Shown here: piece after piece, positions 7,115-14,348 of the stretch
Layout of the letters: each line of letters starts with the position of its first letter
Numbering within the stretch: the stretch's first letter is position 1
IMG/VR virus record: IMGVR_UViG_3300031251_000102
Location: 1-24,014 of that record
DNA: 24,014 bases
Source of the DNA: a virus
Direction: 5' to 3' (one strand)
Made by a program: the position numbers and the translations under genes
The notes under the pieces: model-generated
Told to the model about the DNA's origin: nothing
The model's database searches: none
The model's input: the letters and a program-made list of their open reading frames with translations, nothing else

Positions 7115-7273
7115 TCAAGCCCCTGAAGCCATTTTCTCGATCATAGCTTGCACAACGTATACAGGGTACCCTGTGCGTTCACTAACAGCTGTGACGAAGG
7201 CCGCATAATTGGGGTCACCGATCAATCTGGCCATCGACCGCAAAACCATTGTGGTGTATCGCGACTTGTTCAT
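7115..7273 (-). CDS. 52-residue hypothetical protein
   Basis: MNKSRYTTMVLRSMARLIGD and onward; helical, basic at the N-terminus and ending EKMASGA. The ATG overlaps the stop of the 7590 gene (ATGA), and its stop lies one base before the next start, so it sits exactly between two coupled genes. It is short but supported by this packing. No family recognised. Confidence 0.65.
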   Translation of the reverse strand: MNKSRYTTMVLRSMARLIGDPNYAAFVTAVSERTGYPVYVVQAMIEKMASGA

Positions 7274-7590
7274 AGTTTCTCCACAATCCATTTTCTACTG
7301 AACCAAAAGCCATGCATACTCTGGATGGACTGTGTTGTGACATTAATGACTTCAATGATAGCACCATCGAAGTGGTCCATGACCGCCATCCACCCCGGGG
7401 ATTCAGTAGTATCAGCTGGCTTCTTAACGCGAACTTTGTCACCGGCACTAATCGCATTTATGTCCAAGACTGTAGGTGCAGCAGGAGTGATTGGCGTCAG
7501 ACCTTGAGCGGTCTTGGGTTCTTTTGCTTTCGCTTCATCGATCAAGCGAGCACGAAGATGGGGTTTAACCCAGGGTTTGATGTCTGTCAT
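7270..7590 (-). CDS. Hypothetical phage protein, possible SH3-like domain (106 aa)
   Basis: The C-terminal half (AGDKVRVKKPADTTESPGWM ... GFWFSRKWIVEKL) looks like a small beta barrel of the SH3 or KOW kind often found in phage proteins. The ATG at 7590 has AGAGGTG upstream. First of three coupled genes (7590-6730). No late motif was seen just upstream; two perfect hairpins fill the gap to the previous gene. Confidence 0.65.
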   Translation of the reverse strand: MTDIKPWVKPHLRARLIDEAKAKEPKTAQGLTPITPAAPTVLDINAISAGDKVRVKKPADTTESPGWMAVMDHFDGAIIEVINVTTQSIQSMHGFWFSRKWIVEKL

Positions 7591-7608
7591 TTTTCACCTC
7601 TTGCGGAT

Positions 7609-7682
7609 AGACAAAGGGCCCGTCAGACACTTTGTCTACCCGCCAGCAAAGCTGACGCCGTGATCATTGTTAGTGATCACGG
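7609..7682. repeat. Two perfect hairpins between genes
   Basis: TAGACAAAG/CTTTGTCTA (9 bp) and CCGTGATCA/TGATCACGG (9 bp, 7-nt loop). The second repeats the core GTGATCAC. Neither has a T-run on the minus strand, so an operator or mRNA structure is as likely as a terminator. Confidence 0.5.
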
Positions 7683-7692
7683 AACCTGGTAA

Positions 7693-8022
7693 TTAGGCCA
7701 GCTTGATCGAGAAAGGAGCGGCGCCGTCTTCCTTGGCCAGGACGGCTTCGGCCAGGCGTTCACGCAGGGTTTCCAGCTTCAGTTGACGCAGGGCGGAAGG
7801 CGAACCGAGCTTCAGGTGGCCAGCGTGTTGAACCATCTTCTCTTGGTCGCGGCAAAAACCACCCAGAACAGCGTTCATGTATGCGGCGCCGAAGAACATG
7901 CGCTTGCGTTCGGCCATCAGCTCCTTGGCAGGACGACGGACCTTGGTTGTAGCGGTTGTAGCAGTTGTGGCAGCGGTTGTCTTGGCGGCAGTCTTTGCAG
8001 CAGCGGTAGTACCTTGAGTCAT
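7693..8022 (-). CDS. Small basic protein with Ala/Thr/Lys tail (109 aa)
   Basis: Residues 1-27 are almost only Ala, Thr and Lys (TTAAAKTAAKTTAATTATT), like tails of bacterial histone-like proteins, followed by VRRPAKE and a helical domain (RKRMFFGAAYMNAVLGGF ... LKLETLRERLAEAVLAKE). DNA or RNA binding is a reasonable guess. The ATG at 8022 has GGAA with good spacing; the frame upstream lacks a site. A GTTACA/AGTTTACC motif precedes it, as for the 59-361 gene, so it may belong to an earlier expression class than the CTAAATA genes. Confidence 0.75.
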   Translation of the reverse strand: MTQGTTAAAKTAAKTTAATTATTATTKVRRPAKELMAERKRMFFGAAYMNAVLGGFCRDQEKMVQHAGHLKLGSPSALRQLKLETLRERLAEAVLAKEDGAAPFSIKLA

Positions 8023-8114
8023 GATGAGATTCCTTTCAACTAAGTTTCGGTTGTTTTCGCAATGTTTGTTTAGCGAACAGTTGAATCTTAACACGGCTCC
8101 AAAGGATGTACACA

Positions 8115-8146
8115 GGTAAACTGTAACGAGGATTTGTGTCGTTACA
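8115..8146 (-). promoter_or_regulatory. Putative non-late promoter motif, copy 2, with inverted repeat
   Basis: TCGTTACAGTTTACC on the minus strand matches the motif at 419-436. TGTAACGA/TCGTTACA (8 bp, 9-nt loop) forms a hairpin or operator across 8122-8146. Confidence 0.3.
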
Positions 8147-8149
8147 AAT

Positions 8150-8176
8150 CAAAAGAGGACCCGAAGGTCCTCTTGT
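8150..8176 (-). terminator. Rho-independent terminator with TTCG loop
   Basis: Minus strand AAGAGGACC-TTCG-GGTCCTCTT followed by TTGATTT. It lies 15 bases after the 8192 gene stop. Confidence 0.9.
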
Positions 8177-8191
8177 TTTCCATTCCATGGA

Positions 8192-9319
8192 TTAGGTTTT
8201 GCGTACGTGCTTCACACTGATGGTGCACATCCGTGGAGATGTTTGAGCCTTGTTCCACACATCATTCATGCGAACTTGAACGGTCTTGTCATCAACCATC
8301 TTCACAACAACACCGTGTTCCTTAGGGCCCTTATGACCATGCACGTCTTCACCAGACACATACACATCATCTCCAGCCTTGAAGGATGTGGCTGCAACAC
8401 CTTCCCTTATATACACCCCATCAGAGCGGGTCACAACATACCAACCATCACCATCTTCAATATCCTCAAAGAGTTTGTGCAGCTTCTTCTTTGCGGATTC
8501 AAGGCGGTCCTTGTCTTCTGCGGACAAGTTCTTACCGCCACGATTGATGTAGAAGTTCAGCCGCGCCATTGCCTGCTTCAGATCCTTACTGTCCTTCTTC
8601 AGGCCAGTGGCGATCGCGGTTGCTGATTTGGTGAAGAAGCCTGCTGGTGGTGCCCACTTCTTGTGAACGTCTGCAGCCCACTTGCTCTCTTGTACTGGAA
8701 CGGTATAACCGTCATCTTGGGATTCAGTGACCGTTTTCTTCGAGTACTTCCGGCGAATTGCGTTCAGTTTATCATCATAGGACTTACCCCAAGTGATCAT
8801 GCTCTTGACGAAGTTCTTGATTGCAGCAACAGCAGTACCAACAATACCTTCTTCAACCTTAGATTTCATTCTCAACGCTGAAGGTGTATCCTTCCCAGGA
8901 ACAATTGTTGTGTACTTGGCTTCAAGCTCTTTGACCTTTTCGGTCAATTCAGGAACGAGCTCAGCAAGCGCCTTGAATGCGCCTTCATAATCCACATTGT
9001 TTTTAGCCTCACCCTTCGAGGCACGGGTCAAGGTCACAGTGTATGACACTGTCTCAATGACTCGCGTCACTATAGCATCTTCAGCGTTGAACAGATTGTC
9101 AGCTACTTCTTTGATGCCAGCATTTGCTTCGTCACGCTTCTCGATAGCTGACTTCATGACAGCGTCAAGCCGCTTGTATCGGTTCATAAGACGTGTCATT
9201 GCTGCAGAATCACGGTCAGCAAGTTCAAGGATGACCTTGTCAAGTGCACCCTTAACCTGCTTTTCAGTGTACTTCAAACCTTTTTGGCGGCTTTCGGCCA
9301 ACAGTTCTTGAACCCGCAT
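8192..9319 (-). CDS. Leader-tagged coiled-coil protein with SH3-like end, possible capsid cargo (375 aa)
   Basis: N-terminus MRVQELLAESRQKG with an LAE site, matching the leader family in this window. Residues about 20-150 are long amphipathic helices rich in Glu and Lys (LTEKVKELEAKY). A second helical part spans about 240-290, and the C-terminus (FKAGDDVYVSGED ... EHGVVVKMVDDKTVQVRMNDV) looks like a small KOW/SH3 beta barrel. No enzyme motif. The length and helices would suit a core or internal head protein. A CTAAATA promoter lies 28 bases upstream, and a terminator follows. Confidence 0.8.
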   Translation of the reverse strand: MRVQELLAESRQKGLKYTEKQVKGALDKVILELADRDSAAMTRLMNRYKRLDAVMKSAIEKRDEANAGIKEVADNLFNAEDAIVTRVIETVSYTVTLTRASKGEAKNNVDYEGAFKALAELVPELTEKVKELEAKYTTIVPGKDTPSALRMKSKVEEGIVGTAVAAIKNFVKSMITWGKSYDDKLNAIRRKYSKKTVTESQDDGYTVPVQESKWAADVHKKWAPPAGFFTKSATAIATGLKKDSKDLKQAMARLNFYINRGGKNLSAEDKDRLESAKKKLHKLFEDIEDGDGWYVVTRSDGVYIREGVAATSFKAGDDVYVSGEDVHGHKGPKEHGVVVKMVDDKTVQVRMNDVWNKAQTSPRMCTISVKHVRKT

Positions 9320-9347
9320 TTGTGTGTTCCATGTTTTCCAGATCAGC

Positions 9348-9354
9348 TATTTAG
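9348..9354 (-). promoter_or_regulatory. T4-late-type promoter CTAAATA
   Basis: Minus-strand GCTAAATA 28 bases before the 9319 start codon. Confidence 0.7.
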
Positions 9355-9385
9355 CCGATTGATCAGATGAAACATCTCTGGTGTG

Positions 9386-9892
9386 CTATAAAGGGTTAAC
9401 CAAAATCCGGTGAACATACATTCGAAGAACATCTTGTAGGTGCGCTGGCGCAACCATAGTGTAACGTTCAAAGAACTTCTCAGACGTCCCGCATTTCATG
9501 ACACTTGGGCCAAGTAGTCCTTTGAAGAACGAATAGCTTATAGTGCTCGCCCTATGAGGGAAAGACACATGCACTGATTGGTGCCAATCTTCACGCTCAA
9601 GACTAAGATCATCACGGACCTCCACACCATTGTCAAATCCAACTAATATGAAGTCTTCTGGCAGAAGTTCATTTAGATCAATGATAAGAACCTCGTACAA
9701 TGCCTTCATTGATTTACCAATCTCACGCTTGAACTGCTCAGCGTCAACAGCAGCGTTCTCTTGAAGATCTCCATGGTTGATGGCGTAGTACTCTTTCAAA
9801 CGACCGAGCCAAAATCGGTGCTCTTCGGTATCATCTTTCTCTTGAAGATCACGAATGGCGAAGCGAAGGAAACGTTCTGGAATCAGAGTCAT
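9386..9892 (-). CDS. Hypothetical protein (168 aa)
   Basis: Family not recognised. Acidic, mainly helical first half (EKDDTEEHRFWLGRLKEYY), then a beta-rich part. The ATG at 9892 overlaps the stop of the previous gene and has AAGGAG upstream. It forms a two-gene unit with 10269-9889. Both proteins are soluble. Confidence 0.75.
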   Translation of the reverse strand: MTLIPERFLRFAIRDLQEKDDTEEHRFWLGRLKEYYAINHGDLQENAAVDAEQFKREIGKSMKALYEVLIIDLNELLPEDFILVGFDNGVEVRDDLSLEREDWHQSVHVSFPHRASTISYSFFKGLLGPSVMKCGTSEKFFERYTMVAPAHLQDVLRMYVHRILVNPL

Positions 9893-10269
9893 ATGAGCTC
9901 CTTTGGAATGTTGCGATAAAGATGTGGGTGGTGAAGCACGTCGGTGAAATGAATTGAAATTCTACCATCCCAATACTCAATGTCGTATTTTCGGTGCTGA
10001 AGTTCATCCTTGTACACGTACTTGAATGACCCGTACCGCACACCATCGATGCCCATAGAACTTACCCACGTGACCAAGCGCTCCCGACTGTTTGGGTACT
10101 GTGACACGTACAGATGATCAATGGTGAATGCCAACTCTAGTGCTTGAGCGCGATCAACCAGGAAGGTGTCTCTAATCTTGCGGTGAAGTTCACCTGCACT
10201 AAGCTGATCCGTCATGATAGACGGAATCCTACGAACCAAAAATCGACGCGTAAGAAAAACACCCGTCAT
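9889..10269 (-). CDS. Hypothetical protein (126 aa)
   Basis: Family not recognised. The second half is beta-rich (GVRYGSFKYVYKDELQHRKY, then DIEYWDGRISIHFTDVL). The start is uncertain: the ATG at 10269 has GGA five bases upstream, a TTG three codons earlier is possible, and an ATG at residue 19 would give a shorter form. It is coupled to the following gene by a 4-base overlap. Confidence 0.7.
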   Translation of the reverse strand: MTGVFLTRRFLVRRIPSIMTDQLSAGELHRKIRDTFLVDRAQALELAFTIDHLYVSQYPNSRERLVTWVSSMGIDGVRYGSFKYVYKDELQHRKYDIEYWDGRISIHFTDVLHHPHLYRNIPKELI

Positions 10270-10329
10270 TTTTTCCAACGCCGATTCTTAGCATGCGATT
10301 TTTCGCATCGAGCGGAATCTTTGTCAATG

Positions 10330-11568
10330 TCATTTGAACTGACTCAAGTGGTCTGGGTTGATCTTGTTTCCAGCAACCGCCACTACTGGTCGACTCGTCA
10401 CCAGTCTGTTGATGACCTTCTTTACTTGGGCTGGGGTCACCGCGCGAATTTGTGCGAGCTCTTCTTCAACGGTGAAGGTTTGATTGTGGCTGAAGAGTTC
10501 AGCAGCTGCAGAGTAAATTCTGTTAAATGGTCGCTCCATCTGACATGCTGTCTGAACACAGAGCGTGTTCGTTGCTCGCTCCATATCAATGGACTTAATC
10601 TTTGATGTGTGATTCAACATCACAAATTCGACTGCATCGAAGAAACTTTCAAGCTTGTCAGCAGTAGTGCCTGCGTTCACGCAGAACACACCAGATGAAT
10701 CGCGAATGTCAACGTCTGAGGAGACACTGTACACCAACCCGCGCTTCTCTCTAACCTCATCAAACAGTGGAGAGCTCATGCCCTCACCCAAAACCGCAGC
10801 CGCAACCTGATATGCGCGATGCAGCGGGTCCTTGTCTGACACCGCTTCATACATCATCTGAACATGACATTGTTCAGCTGGCTTCTTGATGATCTTCATG
10901 CCTGGTGCGAATTCTGGCACATCGCGGCCACTAGCTCTCCAATCCGTTGGTTTGACCTTTGAAAATGCCGCCTCGATCTTTGCGAGCACCTTGTCCTCAT
11001 CAAAAGACCCAGCAACTCCAACGACAACGTTTGAACCACGGTACCAACGATCAACATAATTCAGGAAATCTTGGCGTTGGAACGCCTTAATGTTCTTCGG
11101 TTCACCGATAATGCGTCGACCAAAAGCTTGGTTTTTGTACGCGGTCATGTACGCGCTGTCATGCGCAACGTGACCTGCACGATCTACATACATCCGATAC
11201 TCTTGAAGAATGACCTCACGCTCTTTTTCGAGCTCAACAGCGTCAAAGGTGCTGTTGCAGAAGATGTCACCAAGGATATCCGCAAAGGTCATCGCGTGCT
11301 CTGGAAGACCGCTGATGAAGTATGCAGTCATATCACGATCAGTGAAGGCGTTCATTTCAGCGCCAAAGCGCTCTGCGTCAGAACTGATCCTGCTGTACGT
11401 GCGACGTTTCGTTCCCTTGAAGGCCATGTGTTCAAGGAAGTGGCTAATGCCGTTCTCATGTGGAAGCTCATTCGCAGAGCCTGCGTTCACAAACACACCA
11501 ACTGAAACAGTCTTGGATTCGGTAGGAATTGAGACGACACGAACACCGTTCGCAAGTATGATGAGCAT
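10330..11568 (-). CDS. M16-family (insulinase-type) zinc peptidase
   Basis: 412 aa, the length of a single bacterial M16B processing-peptidase subunit. The inverted zinc motif HxxEH is H43-F-L-E46-H47, with the downstream ligand Glu in the ELEKEREVILQEY helix about 75 residues on. The second half keeps the inactive-repeat fold (GLVYSVSSDVDI, with the RGLVYS-type segment). These enzymes degrade or process peptides in a closed chamber. The ATG at 11568 has AAGGA six bases upstream; two nearer in-frame starts lack spacing. No signal peptide, so cytoplasmic. It is close to host-type enzymes and is a rare phage gene, so acquisition from a bacterium is likely. Confidence 0.95.
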   Translation of the reverse strand: MLIILANGVRVVSIPTESKTVSVGVFVNAGSANELPHENGISHFLEHMAFKGTKRRTYSRISSDAERFGAEMNAFTDRDMTAYFISGLPEHAMTFADILGDIFCNSTFDAVELEKEREVILQEYRMYVDRAGHVAHDSAYMTAYKNQAFGRRIIGEPKNIKAFQRQDFLNYVDRWYRGSNVVVGVAGSFDEDKVLAKIEAAFSKVKPTDWRASGRDVPEFAPGMKIIKKPAEQCHVQMMYEAVSDKDPLHRAYQVAAAVLGEGMSSPLFDEVREKRGLVYSVSSDVDIRDSSGVFCVNAGTTADKLESFFDAVEFVMLNHTSKIKSIDMERATNTLCVQTACQMERPFNRIYSAAAELFSHNQTFTVEEELAQIRAVTPAQVKKVINRLVTSRPVVAVAGNKINPDHLSQFK

Positions 11569-11652
11569 GGACATTCCTTCTAATAGGTAGTCCAATTGTA
11601 ATTTGAGACCTTAGGCGCATAGGTTTGGTCTCTGGATCTATCTCCCGATAGA

Positions 11653-11725
11653 TGGTCCCGAGTGGCGGAATCGAACCGCCGCCACAAAGCTTCGGAGGCC
11701 CTGCGCCGAATCCATCGGACCCGAG
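11653..11725 (-). tRNA. tRNA-Arg(CCG)
   Basis: Acceptor CTCGGGT/ACTCGGG (two G-T pairs), A73 and encoded CCA; T-arm GGCGG-TTCGATT-CCGCC; anticodon loop CTCCGAA. The D-arm is short (CCGATGGATTCGG), a style shared by the other Arg tRNAs here. It starts directly at the end of the 11726 gene. Confidence 0.85.
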
Positions 11726-11920
11726 TTAGGACCACTCAAATGGTCCCCATGTCTTCTTGTGAGCTGCCCCATCCCCGACGTCAGCGCGTCTTGCGGCTCT
11801 GTTAGCCTGCCGCTTCCAGAACTTACCCCCTGGTTTACAGAAGGCGCTGTCCCAGATCTTGTTACCACGCTTGTCGCGTGGTTGTTTACTGTTACCGAGT
11901 TTTATGCGTGGAGTTTTCAT
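11726..11920 (-). CDS. Small basic protein (64 aa)
   Basis: MKTPRIKLGNSKQPRDKRGN, then KIWDSAFCKPGGKFWKRQANRAARR. Very basic, with Trp, Gly and Arg, so probably nucleic-acid binding; the family is not recognised. The ATG at 11920 has GGAA upstream; an in-frame GTG at 11953 would add 11 residues. A GTAAATA late-type motif lies 41 bases upstream. The stop codon abuts the tRNA-Arg(CCG) gene. Confidence 0.65.
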   Translation of the reverse strand: MKTPRIKLGNSKQPRDKRGNKIWDSAFCKPGGKFWKRQANRAARRADVGDGAAHKKTWGPFEWS

Positions 11921-11960
11921 ATGCTTGTTCCAGCGGCGACCGCTGGAAGGCACTGCCTGT

Positions 11961-11967
11961 TATTTAC
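11961..11967 (-). promoter_or_regulatory. Late-type promoter variant GTAAATA
   Basis: Minus-strand GTAAATA overlapping the end of the 11964 gene, 41 bases before the 11920 start codon. Confidence 0.4.
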
Positions 11968-12140
11968 TGCAGGTTCTCTTCTTGCTTGCGTTGCATCAAC
12001 AGTTCCTTCAGCGCTGATTTGAATTCATCTCGAGCGGAGATGAACTGATCATAGCCATGTGAACTAAATGACGCAGCTGCAGCCGCCATGTTGTCCGCCA
12101 ACGCCATCATGTGGGTTGCACTTTCGTTTTCAAACTTCAT
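11964..12140 (-). CDS. Small hypothetical protein (58 aa)
   Basis: MKFENESATHMMALADNMAA, then helices rich in Ala, Lys and Glu; probably an all-helical soluble protein. The ATG at 12140 has AAGGTT upstream; the longer frame to 12254 is not supported by a site. Function unknown. Confidence 0.6.
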   Translation of the reverse strand: MKFENESATHMMALADNMAAAAASFSSHGYDQFISARDEFKSALKELLMQRKQEENLQ

Positions 12141-12256
12141 TTTTAACCTTACGGTTTTGGATATTAGGGCCACAAGATCGGGCCAAACTTTGTAGCTGAT
12201 TGCCACCTTGCAATTATAGCCAATCACTAGATCACAGGTCAAGTCTTTTAACACTG

Positions 12257-12361
12257 TTACTCTTTAAGCTTTGTAATGATCAACAATGCAATGGCGGCAA
12301 TCACGCCCTGAATTAGAGCGAGCGCCTGTTGAAGAATCAACAGCTCGTTTAAACTCAGCAT
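12257..12361 (-). CDS. Possible 34-residue membrane peptide
   Basis: MLSLNELLILQQALALIQGV, then IAAIALLIITKLKE. A single hydrophobic helix with a basic end, as in other small peptides of this phage. The ribosome site is not clear, because a GGTGGGG/CCCCACC hairpin lies just upstream. Low confidence. Confidence 0.4.
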   Translation of the reverse strand: MLSLNELLILQQALALIQGVIAAIALLIITKLKE

Positions 12362-12366
12362 GTTAG

Positions 12367-12390
12367 TGGTGGGGTTTCCCCCACCCTCCA
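12367..12390 (-). terminator. GC-rich hairpin after the 12393 gene
   Basis: GGTGGGG/CCCCACC, 7 bp with a 4-nt loop, directly after the stop. There is no T-run on the minus strand, so it may be a processing or mRNA-stability element rather than a terminator. Confidence 0.4.
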
Positions 12391-12392
12391 TG

Positions 12393-13286
12393 TTAGACGA
12401 CGTTGTTAGTGCTGGTGTTGCGACCAGCGTTACCGGACATCGTGCCAAAGTTCACAGTACCTTGCGTTGCGGCTTGGAATTGACTGTGCAGTGCTTGCAA
12501 TTGTTGGTTCACTGAAGCGAACTGAGACATGCCGTACGAACGCTCATTGGCTTCAACGATTGTCGTGTGCCGCTCTTGAAGCTGGCGGTTCAGATCAGCC
12601 ATCTTGAGTTCGTTGATGAGAGCACGAGTGCTTGCACCATCAGCAACAACATCCTTGCCAAGCATGGCTTGACCAAGGGCAATTGCGGAAGCATTCTTTT
12701 CACCAGCGAGCGTTGCAGCCGCAGATGTTTGATATGCTGCAAGTTGAATTGCTGCCAGTGTTTGCGCGAACTGCGCGTCTGTCGAAGCCTTCAGAGCAGC
12801 CAATGCAGTTGCATTGCTGAAGTTCTGGCTTTGACCAGCGATGAAGTACGCGGTGTCTTGAGCAACAACGCGGTCAGCTTCTGTACCTGTGCGGTCAGAA
12901 TTTGCCCAGCCTGCTGTCTTGACTGCGTCTACGACGTCTTTCGACTCGACAACGTTTTCACGTCGAATGTCAGATTGACCTGCAAGAAGTGACGTGATGT
13001 CAAGTTGGCCCGTAACGGTGCCGGTGACGATGTCTGCCATAATGATTTCCCTTTTTGTTGCGACTTCAGGCACTACAATTTGGCCGTTATCGCTATTGTT
13101 GACAGGTTCGGCGGGAAGATCAACTGCAACAGAAACAGGCACAGCACTACTAAGCTCCGGATTATCCGAGCGGAGTTGTGCAATGATGTCAGTATTGTCA
13201 TTGGCAATCATACCAGCCGTCCAAAATGCCCCAATGGGGACTAGCGGTGATACGTCGCCGTTACCGTTGCGGGTTGGTTCCCACAA
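12393..13286 (-). CDS. Helical, Ala/Gln-rich phage protein, possibly structural (297 aa or 215 aa)
   Basis: Low-complexity helical protein (AALAALKASTDAQFAQTLAA) with an Asn/Thr-rich end, the style of phage head-decoration or tail-assembly proteins; no family recognised. The start is uncertain. The long form begins at a TTG (13286) with AAGAG and AAGG upstream and a CTAAATA promoter 36 bases away. The ATG at 13040 (MADIVTGTVTGQ) has a much better site, AGGGA eight bases upstream. The extra 82 residues look protein-like (acidic, Pro-containing), so both forms could be made. Confidence 0.75.
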   Translation of the reverse strand: MWEPTRNGNGDVSPLVPIGAFWTAGMIANDNTDIIAQLRSDNPELSSAVPVSVAVDLPAEPVNNSDNGQIVVPEVATKREIIMADIVTGTVTGQLDITSLLAGQSDIRRENVVESKDVVDAVKTAGWANSDRTGTEADRVVAQDTAYFIAGQSQNFSNATALAALKASTDAQFAQTLAAIQLAAYQTSAAATLAGEKNASAIALGQAMLGKDVVADGASTRALINELKMADLNRQLQERHTTIVEANERSYGMSQFASVNQQLQALHSQFQAATQGTVNFGTMSGNAGRNTSTNNVV

Positions 13287-13321
13287 TCCTTGCGGTTCTC
13301 TTTGGAACCGTTTTCGTATTC

Positions 13322-13328
13322 TATTTAG
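13322..13328 (-). promoter_or_regulatory. T4-late-type promoter CTAAATA
   Basis: Minus-strand CTAAATA 36 bases before the long-form start of the 12393-13286 gene. Confidence 0.65.
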
Positions 13329-13358
13329 TCTTGTTAGACTAACGACCCTGGAAACGGG

Positions 13359-13562
13359 TCAATCTTCAGCGTGCAGTTGATCCCTCAACCACTCGCAGAA
13401 ATCATCTTTAACAATGTCACTACCCCAACCATAAACCGTTGCATCTTCCTTGATGCTCTCAGGAGTGTAGTTCTTGATCGCGTCAACGTGCGATCTTGAA
13501 GGTGCTGTTTCTAGCACCTCGAAGATGTAAGTGTACAAGAACTTCAGGTCGTCATGTGTCAT
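13359..13562 (-). CDS. Small acidic protein (67 aa)
   Basis: MTHDDLKFLYTYIFEVLETA and onward, ending in a Trp-containing segment (DDFCEWLRDQLHAED). Soluble and acidic; family unknown. No clear ribosome site precedes the ATG at 13562. Upstream lies an AT-rich stretch with the palindrome TTGTGATCACAA and repeated TGTGA, which may be its promoter and operator. Confidence 0.6.
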   Translation of the reverse strand: MTHDDLKFLYTYIFEVLETAPSRSHVDAIKNYTPESIKEDATVYGWGSDIVKDDFCEWLRDQLHAED

Positions 13563-13568
13563 TTGTAT

Positions 13569-13600
13569 AGTGTATCACATTATTCACATTGTGATCACAA
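13569..13600 (-). promoter_or_regulatory. Putative operator: palindrome TTGTGATCACAA and TGTGA repeats
   Basis: A perfect 12-nt palindrome (13589-13600) followed on the minus strand by two more TGTGA units (13583-13587 and 13574-13578). It lies between the start of the 67-residue gene and the defective tRNA-Thr gene. The look is CRP-like, but the spacing does not fit the 22-bp CRP consensus. Confidence 0.35.
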
Positions 13601-13605
13601 ATTAT

Positions 13606-13675
13606 TGGTGCCCCGTAGAGGAATCCTCTGCATCCTCCTTACGAGAGAGGCGGTCTACCACTAGCTTAACAGGGC
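13606..13675 (-). tRNA. Degenerate tRNA-Thr(CGT) lacking four T-loop bases
   Basis: Acceptor GCCCTGT/ACGGGGC, A73, CCA; anticodon arm CCTCT-CTCGTAA-GGAGG. The T-arm reads AGAGG-ATT-CCTCT: the stem is intact but the loop has three bases instead of seven, as if TTCG were deleted from a TTCGATT loop. Total length is 70 nt including CCA. Probably a pseudogene or a non-canonical RNA. Confidence 0.75.
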
Positions 13676-13681
13676 ATAGGC

Positions 13682-14026
13682 TTATTCAGCTTTTGCGATT
13701 CGCTTCAAGTCCTTTGACTTCGCGATCAAGTCTTCCCAGAACGTTCCTCTTCCACCATCGGTTGTTTCGTAATGGTAGATTGCGGACATGTACGGTTCAC
13801 CAACCTTCTTGAAGTTCTCGTCGCGATCAATCCGTTTTTGGAACGTTCGACCGGTGAGCTTGTACGTCTTTCCAGTCTTGGAACTCAAGAACGTGTCGCC
13901 TACATTGAACTTCCACTTGTGCTGCTTAGACATCGCCGCATTTGTGGCGACATGCGCCTTCACTTGATCACCAAGGTGCTTATGAAAGGCCTTCAAGTCT
14001 GATTCAAACAGTTCATGAACCTTCAT
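13682..14026 (-). CDS. Leader-tagged protein, possible capsid cargo (114 aa)
   Basis: N-terminus MKVHELFESDLK with an LFE site. The body is basic (KWKFNVGDTFLSSKTGKTYK, then LTGRTFQKRID) and looks like a small beta domain followed by a helix. No enzyme motif. The ATG at 14026 follows the stop of the holin-like gene by four bases, so the two share the GTAAATA promoter at 14342-14348. Confidence 0.8.
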   Translation of the reverse strand: MKVHELFESDLKAFHKHLGDQVKAHVATNAAMSKQHKWKFNVGDTFLSSKTGKTYKLTGRTFQKRIDRDENFKKVGEPYMSAIYHYETTDGGRGTFWEDLIAKSKDLKRIAKAE

Positions 14027-14030
14027 AATC

Positions 14031-14318
14031 TTACCAGGTAATTGGATCTTTGGTGACCTTACGGAGCACCAGATTCACCCCAGTGATGGCCATGGCCTGC
14101 ATATCAGGGCCAATCACAAAGCCGAACTTGTGTTGAGCCAGGACAGCGAGGGCTAACACGACGTTTGCCCAAACGGTCTTTGACTCATACCATTTCTTAC
14201 CAGCGCCGTTGGCTTGAACACCTGCGGCGACCGCTGCGATGACAGTACCACCAACTTCTTGCACAGTCTTGTCAGTAACAACTGCCTCGACCTCAGTCAG
14301 ATCTTTTTTCATGTCCAT
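14031..14318 (-). CDS. Putative holin or small membrane protein (95 aa)
   Basis: The sequence GKKWYESKTVWANVVLALAV, followed by AQHKFGFVIGPDMQAMAITGVNLVLRKVTKDPI, matches a common phage membrane-protein pattern: a WYESKT(V/I)W entry, one span, a glycine turn with a P-M segment and a second hydrophobic stretch. Such proteins are often annotated as holins; direct proof is lacking. The ATG at 14318 has GGAG upstream. Located just after the release-factor gene. Confidence 0.7.
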   Translation of the reverse strand: MDMKKDLTEVEAVVTDKTVQEVGGTVIAAVAAGVQANGAGKKWYESKTVWANVVLALAVLAQHKFGFVIGPDMQAMAITGVNLVLRKVTKDPITW

Positions 14319-14341
14319 AGGAATCTCCTAATCATATCTCC

Positions 14342-14348
14342 TATTTAC
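14342..14348 (-). promoter_or_regulatory. Late-type promoter variant GTAAATA
   Basis: Minus-strand GTAAATA overlapping the release-factor stop codon, 23 bases before the 14318 start codon. Confidence 0.4.
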
